Shown here piece after piece: positions 1 through 5,598 of a stretch of DNA of 12,093 nucleotides (positions within the stretch are counted from its first letter, which is position 1; each line of letters begins with the position of its first letter). The stretch is from assembly GCA_017743275.1 (NCBI GenBank), contig JAGHZG010000012.1:1-12093 (forward strand), written 5' to 3'. The position numbers and the translations under genes are program-made. This stretch comes from Chloroflexota bacterium. Its GTDB lineage: Bacteria > Chloroflexota > Anaerolineae > B4-G1 > DUEL01. The notes under the pieces were generated by a model, which worked only from the letters and a program-made list of their open reading frames with translations, searched no databases and had not been told where the DNA came from.

Positions 1-173
<173 letters not shown>

Positions 174-1346
174 TCATCCGTCCAGAAACGCCACCCGTTC
201 GGTGACGTTAAGGCCCCGGCGGCGCATCTCCTCCACGAAGGGCCGCGCCGGGACGAAGGTCTCCACGCCGCCGGCCCCGCGCGGAGTCCGCCCGTGGGCC
301 ATCATCTCGGCGACAATGGCCGCGCTCCAGCCTGTGGCCCGCTCCATCGCGGTGAAGCCCGTCTCATCATCAAAGTGGTCTATCAGTTCCACCACCGCCT
401 CGGCGTCCCGCCCGTCCTTCTTCCCCACCGCCCGGACACGGACGATGACCGTGTCCTTATCCCCGGGGAAGGTGACTTTGGGCTCAAAGAGGACGTGGAA
501 AACCTCCCGGGGCACAACCTCCACGTCCCCCACCCGGATGGGACGGGTATCCCAGAGGCCCAGGTCGTAGAAGGCGCGCAGTTGGGCAAAGTGGCCCGGA
601 TGGCGCAGGGTCTTGTTCTGCAGCGTGCGCAGGCGGCCCCGAAAGGTCCAGGGCATGGTGCTCGTGCCGCCTCCGGCGACGAACGCCTCCAGCGTGCCAA
701 TGGGCGGGGGAAATTCCACCGTCTCCAACTCCGTCATCGGCTCCACTTCCACGATTTCCCAGTTCCGCAGGAAGATGGCCGGTTCGGCGTACTCGTTGGT
801 CAGCCCGGCGATGTGGAAGGTGAGGAGATAGTTGAAGGGCGGACGGGGGTTCTGGGGAATGCCGCCGTCCCACATATAGACATCCACTGCCCCGTCCAGC
901 AACTCCATCGCGTAGACGATGAGGGTGGTCCCCAGGCCGGGGACCTGGCCGCAATCGGGGATGATGCTGACGCCTGCGGCCAGTGCCTCTTCGTGGAACG
1001 CGTGTTGCTGGCGGACGATGGCGGTGTTGCCACCCAGGTCGCAGAGGCTGCAGCGGGCCCGGATGGCCGCCTGGGTGATGCCCAGGTTGTAGATGTAGGG
1101 GACCGCGCTGAGGGCGGCGTCCACACCCCGGAGCAACTCCTCCACGGCGTCCAGGTCGGTCACGTCCACCCGGGCGGGTTCGGCGATGGCGGCGCCGACC
1201 ATACGGTTCACCCGGTCGGCGGCCCGGCGCGCCGCCTCCATGTCCCGGTCGGCCATAATGATGCGGCGGGCGTTGCCCCAGCGGGCCATATCGTAGGCGG
1301 CCGCTGTCCCCTGGCGGCCGGCTCCCAGGACAGCGTAGAGGGTCAT
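174..1346 (-). CDS. Saccharopine dehydrogenase / L-lysine 6-dehydrogenase-like oxidoreductase
   Basis: This is a 390-residue soluble NAD(P)-dependent oxidoreductase, probably cytosolic. The N-terminus is a Rossmann fold with GAGRQG at residues 8-13. An acidic Asp33 (MADRD), where the second strand should end, favours NAD over NADP. The rest follows the saccharopine-dehydrogenase C-terminal pattern: DCGQVPG (131-137), the segment NPRPPFNYLLTFHIAGL (166-182), GGGTSTMPWTF (225-235) and KTLRHPGH (245-252). These landmarks and the one-domain length of about 390 residues resemble bacterial L-lysine 6-dehydrogenases more than the larger fungal saccharopine enzymes. Substrate is inference; other amino-acid dehydrogenases share the fold. 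The ATG at 1346 has AGGAG about 5 bases upstream. The gene ends 6 bases before an ABC ATPase, hinting at a link to amino-acid or cofactor transport. It is preceded by a 185-base gap holding a large inverted repeat. Confidence 0.85.
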   Translation of the reverse strand: MTLYAVLGAGRQGTAAAYDMARWGNARRIIMADRDMEAARRAADRVNRMVGAAIAEPARVDVTDLDAVEELLRGVDAALSAVPYIYNLGITQAAIRARCSLCDLGGNTAIVRQQHAFHEEALAAGVSIIPDCGQVPGLGTTLIVYAMELLDGAVDVYMWDGGIPQNPRPPFNYLLTFHIAGLTNEYAEPAIFLRNWEIVEVEPMTELETVEFPPPIGTLEAFVAGGGTSTMPWTFRGRLRTLQNKTLRHPGHFAQLRAFYDLGLWDTRPIRVGDVEVVPREVFHVLFEPKVTFPGDKDTVIVRVRAVGKKDGRDAEAVVELIDHFDDETGFTAMERATGWSAAIVAEMMAHGRTPRGAGGVETFVPARPFVEEMRRRGLNVTERVAFLDG

Positions 1347-1392
1347 CGGGACTCCTTTGGTGAAGATTGGTGCCGACTGAAGTTCGGGCAGT

Positions 1393-1498
1393 ACACGGAT
1401 TCACACGGATGCTACGGATAGACACGGATTTTTATCCCTTCGGGCAGAGCCCTCTGGGCGAAGCCGTACGAATCCGTAAAACCCGTGTGTATCCGTGT
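1393..1498. repeat. Long imperfect inverted repeat rich in CACGGAT, copy 1
   Basis: The left arm (1393-1421) contains ACACGGATTCACACGGAT, then GCTACGGAT. It is mirrored by the right arm (1470-1498), AATCCGT...ATCCGTGT. Hand alignment gives 23 of 29 matching positions without gaps. The loop contains a further smaller hairpin: CTTCGGGCAGAG at 1438-1449 faces CTCTGGGCGAAG at 1452-1463, with two mismatches. A related element lies at 10204-10281, so this is a dispersed repeat and not a chance palindrome. It lies between the deformylase stop and the dehydrogenase start, where it could act as a 3' RNA structure or terminator. Its function is unknown. Confidence 0.8.
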
Positions 1499-1522
1499 CC
1501 TGATTTCAAACGGTCAGGTCAG

Positions 1523-1542
1523 CCCGGACGTTTACGTCCGGG
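1523..1542 (-). terminator. Hairpin overlapping the deformylase stop codon
   Basis: A perfect 8-bp stem, CCCGGACG (1523-1530) against CGTCCGGG (1535-1542), closes a 4-base loop. Read on the minus strand the loop is TAAA, and its first three bases are the stop codon of the deformylase gene. No U-rich tract follows, so it is not a canonical intrinsic terminator. It may instead stabilise the mRNA end or act together with the larger inverted repeat just downstream. Confidence 0.5.
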
Positions 1543-2071
1543 TGGGCTTCCCTCCGGCGGCCCGGGCCTCCTCCTGCTCCTCCTCCCCCTCCTCCACCGA
1601 CCAGACTTCGGTGGCCCGGTCAATGAAAAGCACCCCTTCGGTATGGTCTATCTCGTGCTGAAGGACGCGCGCCAGATAGCCCCGGGCCTTCCGCCGCACG
1701 GGCTTCCCCTTCGGGTCCATTCCCTTCACGACGACCTCCACGTGGCGGGGGACGGTCCCTGCCCAGCCGGGCACCGACAGGCATCCCTCCACCCCGTCCT
1801 CTACCTCGCGGGATACTTTGACCAGTTCGGGGTTGATCAGCGCCAGCGAGGTCCCGGCGTCCGGGTCGTCCATATCCTCCGGAATCTCGGCCACGATAAC
1901 TCGCAGGGGGACGCCAATCTGCACGGCGGCCAGTCCCACGCCCCGCGCCGCCCGCATCGTCTCCCACATATCCTGAATTAACGCCTGAATTTCCGCCGTC
2001 GGCCGGGGAACCCGACGGGATTTCTCCCGGAGAATGGGGTTATCCGCAAACAGAATGGTCCGTTGTGCCAC
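1532..2071 (-). CDS. def: Peptide deformylase
   Basis: Removes the N-terminal formyl group from nascent proteins at the ribosome; a cytosolic metalloenzyme. All three family motifs are present in the 179-residue product: GVGLAAVQ (44-51), EGCLS (95-99) with metal ligand Cys97, and HEIDH (139-143) with ligands His139 and His143 and catalytic Glu140. Length is normal, but the last 25 or so residues are a Glu-rich tail, EEGEEEQEEARAAGG, beyond the usual fold. The start is a GTG at 2069-2071 whose G is shared with the TAG stop of the upstream cNMP-binding gene (TAGTG). AGGAG lies about 10 bases upstream, inside that gene. Translation of the two is therefore probably coupled. The stop codon falls in a hairpin loop. 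The usual neighbours fmt and priA are not seen here. Confidence 0.97.
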   Translation of the reverse strand: MAQRTILFADNPILREKSRRVPRPTAEIQALIQDMWETMRAARGVGLAAVQIGVPLRVIVAEIPEDMDDPDAGTSLALINPELVKVSREVEDGVEGCLSVPGWAGTVPRHVEVVVKGMDPKGKPVRRKARGYLARVLQHEIDHTEGVLFIDRATEVWSVEEGEEEQEEARAAGGKPTRT

Positions 2072-3747
2072 TATGAACGTTCTCCTGTTGAAGATTCCGG
2101 CGGCGGCGACCGGCGCAGTTCGTCGTACGCCGAGAGCCAGTCCAGCATCTCCAGCCGGCGCTGACGGGCCTCCTCTTCCTGCCGCCGTCGCCGGGCCGCC
2201 TCAATGTGGGCGAAAATCTCCCGCTGCACGTCCTGGGGACGGCTGACCTTCTGGAAGTGAAAGGTGCCCGCCGGAGCGGCCGTCTCCACGAAAACATCGC
2301 CATAGCGGAGAACTTTGCCCAGGATGCCTTGCTCAAAACGGACGTTGGTCACCTGCTCCAGGCTCGCCTCCCGCCGCTGCTCCCGCAGGAACAGGGGCAA
2401 CCGGTCCACCTGAACAATCCGGGTCGCCGTCACCTGGAAGAAGTCGTTCTGCCAGTCCTCAAACTGCCAGAGGAACCAGGGAATGGCGAAGAACATCACC
2501 AGTGCGTAGACCAGCGCCACCGTCGGCGGGATCTGGTGGGCAAGACGGACAATCAGCACAGCCGCCAGGGTGGTGCCGAAAATCACTGCCAGAGGAATCC
2601 AGATGGCTCCCACCAGGGTGATCCAGTGCCGCCGCCAGGTGACCGTCGTGCCTTCCCGCTCCCAGGACGGGGGGAAGAAATACCGCGCCCACCCGAAACA
2701 GCCGGGCCGTTCTGCTGGCGGTGGCGCAGGCGGTTTTTCCGCCTCCCCCTCCTCTTCAAAGATAAAATGATGCCGAACCGCCTTGCGGATGGTCTCCCGC
2801 TCCTGAATGCGCGCCAGGGAACGAATCCGCGCCTGCTGCTCCAGAATGGCCTGCTGAATCGCCCAAGGTTCGGGAATGCTGCGAAAGACGACCTGTCCCG
2901 CCGCCCCGGCCGTCTCCACCACCAGGTCGCCGAACTTCAGGACACGCCCGATGGGGCCAACCTGGGAGACCTGGACGTTCTGGATGGCCTGCAGGGGGGC
3001 GGCGGAGAAATTTTCGCGGATCAGGAACGCGCCGACCCGCTCCCGGTGGACCACCCGCCGGTTGGTCAGCACGTAAATGTCGTTGCGCCAGTCTATGTAG
3101 GCATACAGAACGGCGAAGGCAGGCACGATTGCCCCGATGAGGGGCAGAATGCCCGCGATGCGAAAGGGGATGGCCCCCGGCTGAATGGACAGCAGCAAAC
3201 ATCCCAGAAACAACAGAAGGACCAGAACGCTGAGGGAGACGATCAACCGGTCTATCAGGGCGTAGGGATGTTTGCGCAGGACTTTGACCGGGATTTCACC
3301 GGGCTCCAGCCAGGGGAAGCGAGGGTAGCGCCGCCGCTCCGCCACGTCCGGGCGCATCTTCAGGGCCCGCTCTATGGACGGGTCGGCGGCCAGCAACCGG
3401 TCAAAATCCCCCTTGTCAATGCACAGGAAGACCGTCTCCGCTACGGTCTCCACTGTGGCATCCCGCACCTCGCCCAGGAGCAGAGAGGTCTCGCCGAAGG
3501 CCTCTCCCTCTCCCAACCGTCTCACCTCGGCGACCCGTCCCTCGGGGTCCACGCGGGTCACCCGCACCGCGCCGCTGAGGATGATGTAGTAGCGCGTGCC
3601 CGGCTCCCCCTGGGCACAGACGGTCTGGCCCGGCGGATAGGGAATCTCCTTCACCAGCGGGGCCAGCCGCCGTAGTTGCGGCCGGCTCAGGCCAGAGAAG
3701 AGATGCACCCGTTGCAGAGTCTGGATCAGTTCTTCAGTGGACGGCAT
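2071..3747 (-). CDS. Cyclic nucleotide-binding domain protein with two TM-PH modules
   Basis: A 558-residue predicted inner-membrane protein of unrecognised specific function. Residues 14-130 form a CRP-like cyclic-nucleotide-binding domain. Its phosphate-binding cassette FGETSLLLGEVRDAT (84-98) keeps the key Glu86 and Arg95, so it probably can bind a cyclic nucleotide. Two transmembrane segments follow (about 168-188 and 197-218), then a bacterial PH-like domain (224-305) with the hallmark YVLTNRRVVH. A Pro/Glu-rich linker (332-348) leads to a second unit of the same plan: TM segments about 376-401 and 408-429, and a PH-like domain 434-515 with VTATRIVQVDR. The C-terminal tail (516-540) is Arg/Glu-rich and likely helical. 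There is no DNA-binding helix-turn-helix, so it is not a CRP-type regulator. The ATG has no visible Shine-Dalgarno sequence; a heptamer repeat array ends 8 bases upstream. Its stop overlaps the deformylase start by one base. Confidence 0.85.
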   Translation of the reverse strand: MPSTEELIQTLQRVHLFSGLSRPQLRRLAPLVKEIPYPPGQTVCAQGEPGTRYYIILSGAVRVTRVDPEGRVAEVRRLGEGEAFGETSLLLGEVRDATVETVAETVFLCIDKGDFDRLLAADPSIERALKMRPDVAERRRYPRFPWLEPGEIPVKVLRKHPYALIDRLIVSLSVLVLLLFLGCLLLSIQPGAIPFRIAGILPLIGAIVPAFAVLYAYIDWRNDIYVLTNRRVVHRERVGAFLIRENFSAAPLQAIQNVQVSQVGPIGRVLKFGDLVVETAGAAGQVVFRSIPEPWAIQQAILEQQARIRSLARIQERETIRKAVRHHFIFEEEGEAEKPPAPPPAERPGCFGWARYFFPPSWEREGTTVTWRRHWITLVGAIWIPLAVIFGTTLAAVLIVRLAHQIPPTVALVYALVMFFAIPWFLWQFEDWQNDFFQVTATRIVQVDRLPLFLREQRREASLEQVTNVRFEQGILGKVLRYGDVFVETAAPAGTFHFQKVSRPQDVQREIFAHIEAARRRRQEEEARQRRLEMLDWLSAYDELRRSPPPESSTGERS

Positions 3748-3755
3748 GGTTCAGG

Positions 3756-3850
3756 GCGCAAGGCGCAGGGCGCAGGGTCGCAGGTCGCAGGGTCGCAGGT
3801 CGCATGTCGCACGGCGCAAGGCGCAGGGTCGCATGGCGCAGGGCGCAGGG
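3756..3850. repeat. GC-rich heptamer array, unit [G/T]CGCA[G/A/C/T]G(G)
   Basis: About 13 head-to-tail units of 7 bases (some 8, by an extra G) fill 3756-3850, for example GCGCAAG, GCGCAGG, TCGCAGG, TCGCATG and TCGCACG. The array occupies practically the entire gap between the Fe-S protein stop (3852) and the cNMP-binding protein start (3747). No promoter or ribosome-binding site is visible in it. Confidence 0.9.
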
Positions 3851-3851
3851 C

Positions 3852-4721
3852 CTAAATGGGCGAGCCTTCAGGCCCCAGTTCAAAGAGCAACGGGCTGAGG
3901 GCCTCCTCCCGCCCGGCGCGGTGGCCGAAAAGCGTCTCCACCTCCCGCACCAGGGCCCGGTTCAGCAACATCAGCGGGAGCCCCATCGGGCAGACCCGCT
4001 CACACTCGCCACACTCCACGCACCGCCCCGCCAGATGCAGGGCCCGGCCCAGGTGGAACACGTATTTCTGCGGGACTTCAATCCCCGCGTCCACCCACAG
4101 GCCGTCGTCCCGCTCAAACATGCAGGTGGGGCAGTAGCAGCCGGGGCAGACCTGCCGACAGGCGTAGCAGCGGATGCAGCGGTCAAACTGGGCGAGCCAG
4201 AAGGCCATCCGCTCCGCCGGAGGCATCGCTGTCATCCGCTCCAGGTCCGACCAGTCATCCGGCACGGGCGAAACCGGGGGCGGGTCACCGATGAGGACAT
4301 CGTAGAGGACCGGCACCCGGTCGGTGCAGTGGGTACACTTGAAGGCCATCTGGCCCGTCCCGTCCGTCACGCCCTCACAGGCCACCCCGATGACGAAGAG
4401 GCGGGCCCGCTCTATCTGCCGTTCGGCCAGCAGGACGTTCAGCGTGCGGCTGTCGCAGGGTTTGACCACAATGCCCACCCGGGGCGGTTCCTCGCCCCGC
4501 CGCCGGGGCTTTTTCTTGTTGTGGAGATAGGTGGTCAGGTTGTGCACGCACTCTGGCCCCCAGATCAGGCGGTCCGCTTCGGCGGGCTCGTAGATGACCG
4601 CCGGGCGGGCCCCCCGTCGCCGCCCCGGCTCGTAGCCGATCACACAGTCCACCCGTTTCTCCTCCAGCAGTTGACGGGCCTGCTGGCGCAGTTGGTGGGT
4701 CAGAGATTCGTTGATTGCCAT
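3852..4721 (-). CDS. Iron-sulfur protein with two [4Fe-4S] ferredoxin motifs
   Basis: A 289-residue cytosolic electron-transfer protein; the partner is unknown. The N-terminal half has no iron-sulfur motif of the ferredoxin type but contains VGIVVKPCDSRTLNVLL (82-98), FVIGVACEG (109-117) and CTHC (129-132). This pattern recalls FrhB/FdhB-like (coenzyme F420 hydrogenase beta) and heterodisulfide-reductase-associated proteins. Cluster motif one is C182-x2-C185-x2-C188-x3-C192-P, followed at once by extra cysteines 195, 197 and 200. Cluster motif two is C234-x2-C237-x2-C240-x3-C244-P. The ATG at 4721 is preceded by GGAGG at good spacing. No hydrogenase, formate dehydrogenase or Hdr subunit lies in the window, so it is an orphan here. 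A GC hairpin separates it from the Uma2 gene upstream. The iron-sulfur call is firm; the enzyme assignment is not. Confidence 0.82.
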   Translation of the reverse strand: MAINESLTHQLRQQARQLLEEKRVDCVIGYEPGRRRGARPAVIYEPAEADRLIWGPECVHNLTTYLHNKKKPRRRGEEPPRVGIVVKPCDSRTLNVLLAERQIERARLFVIGVACEGVTDGTGQMAFKCTHCTDRVPVLYDVLIGDPPPVSPVPDDWSDLERMTAMPPAERMAFWLAQFDRCIRCYACRQVCPGCYCPTCMFERDDGLWVDAGIEVPQKYVFHLGRALHLAGRCVECGECERVCPMGLPLMLLNRALVREVETLFGHRAGREEALSPLLFELGPEGSPI

Positions 4722-4755
4722 ATTTCCTCCCGACAGACGGTGACCAGAAGTCTCG

Positions 4756-4808
4756 CCTCACCCCACCCCCGGCGGCTTCGCCGCCGGGGGTCGGGGGGAG
4801 GAGTGAGG
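4756..4808 (-). terminator. GC-rich hairpin after the Uma2 gene
   Basis: A perfect 12-bp stem, ACCCCCGGCGGC (4765-4776) against GCCGCCGGGGGT (4780-4791), has a 3-base loop. An outer pairing of CCTCAC (4756-4761) with GTGAGG (4803-4808) extends it imperfectly. It starts a few bases after the Uma2 stop and lies before the Fe-S protein's ribosome-binding site. It could end Uma2 transcription, but no U tract follows the stem, so factor-independent termination is uncertain. It may instead be a dispersed repeat. Confidence 0.55.
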
Positions 4809-4810
4809 TA

Positions 4811-5491
4811 TCACACCACGCCCAGTTCCCGCAGGGCATCCAGCACCCGGGGCGTCTTCCACAGCCACTCCACGTTCAGCCAGAAGCCCGGGATGACCGA
4901 ACTGCGGTATATCCCCTCCGCGCCGGCCATCTCCAGCCGGTACCGCCCCGGCCGTCCCAGGACGTAGAACTCCGCCTGCTCCCCCTCCGGGTCTATCAGC
5001 CAGTACTCCGGAATCCCTGCCTGCGCGTACTCGTAGAACTTCTCCCCCCGGTCCCGGCCCATGCTCTCCGGGGAGAGAACCTCCACCACCAGGTCGGCGG
5101 GGCCGTCCAGATGCGTCTCCCGCAGGCGGTCCAGGTGCTCCGTCGCCACGAACATCAGGTCGGGCTCCCGCCCGGACCCGGCCAGTTTCATCTGGAAGGG
5201 CGCCAGGATGACCAACCCCAGTTCCCTGGACTCCACGTACGCGCCCATAATCTGTGCGAGGAAAGCGACAACTCGCTGATGAGCAAGAGAAGCAGGGCTG
5301 TACATCACCACCTCCCCATCCACCCACTCCGCCAGGGTGTCCTCATCGGCCCACGCCAGAAACTCCTCGTAGGTCATCCGGCGGGGGCGGGGAAAGCGGA
5401 GCAGGGATTCCAGAATCTCCCGCCGCAGGTCCACATCCAGCGTCTCCGGCTCCCGCAACAACTCCAGAATCTCCTCTCGCCGCCCGGCCAT
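4811..5491 (-). CDS. Uma2 family (DUF820) PD-(D/E)XK nuclease-like protein
   Basis: A 226-residue protein of the Uma2 family, a restriction-endonuclease-fold group very abundant in cyanobacteria and Chloroflexota; the biological role of most members is unknown. The core starts at MTYEEFLAWADED (39-51). Likely active-site residues are Asp111 in REPDLMFV, Glu137 in DLVVEVLSPES (133-143), and Lys151 just before FYEYAQAGIPEYWLIDPE (152-169). All are intact. I chose the ATG at 5491 because GGAGG lies 6 bases upstream; an in-frame TTG at 5509 would add six residues and overlap the predicted -10 box. About 35 residues precede the family core and look helical. The gene stands alone between a heptamer array and a hairpin. 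Such genes often occur in many paralogues and spread horizontally, but base use here does not differ obviously from its neighbours. Confidence 0.88.
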   Translation of the reverse strand: MAGRREEILELLREPETLDVDLRREILESLLRFPRPRRMTYEEFLAWADEDTLAEWVDGEVVMYSPASLAHQRVVAFLAQIMGAYVESRELGLVILAPFQMKLAGSGREPDLMFVATEHLDRLRETHLDGPADLVVEVLSPESMGRDRGEKFYEYAQAGIPEYWLIDPEGEQAEFYVLGRPGRYRLEMAGAEGIYRSSVIPGFWLNVEWLWKTPRVLDALRELGVV

Positions 5492-5508
5492 CCTCCACCT
5501 CCAGCCCA

Positions 5509-5514
5509 ATTATA
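5509..5514 (-). promoter_or_regulatory. Possible -10 box of the Uma2 gene
   Basis: The minus strand reads TATAAT at 5514-5509, one of very few AT-rich spots in the window. Transcription would begin near 5502, at the GGAGG that precedes the Uma2 ATG. The matching -35 position (5532-5537) falls inside the TTGGTCA repeat array and reads TGGTCA, a poor match to TTGACA. Plausible but weak. Confidence 0.35.
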
Positions 5515-5516
5515 AA

Positions 5517-5598
5517 TGACCAATGACGAAATGACCAATGACCAATGACGAAATGACCAATGACCAAATGACCAATGACCAATTTACCAGTTTACCAA
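5517..5598. repeat. Heptamer tandem array, unit TGACCAA
   Basis: Seven exact TGACCAA units, one of them followed by an extra A, alternate with two TGACGAAA units (5524 and 5546). Two degenerate units (TTTACCAG, TTTACCAA) run up to the base before the stop codon of the solute-binding protein. A higher-order period is visible: 5517-5538 and 5539-5560 are identical 22-base blocks. The reverse complement, TTGGTCA, recalls the short tandemly repeated heptamers described in filamentous cyanobacteria. There are no spacers, so it is not a CRISPR array. Confidence 0.93.

Noticed and set aside
2206..3675. A 489-codon open frame on the plus strand
   Set aside because: It lies entirely antisense to the cNMP-binding/PH gene, has no recognisable domain and is rich in Gln, Arg, Gly and Pro, as expected for a shadow frame in GC-rich DNA.
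3756..3850. Possible CRISPR array or coding repeat
   Set aside because: The units are 7-8 bases and contiguous without spacers; shifts between 7 and 8 bases break any reading frame.
3804..4967. A 387-codon open frame on the plus strand
   Set aside because: Covers the Fe-S gene in antisense and runs through repeat and hairpin sequence; no domain visible.
5517..5598. Possible CRISPR array
   Set aside because: Units are 7-8 bases with no unique spacers, and no cas genes are present.
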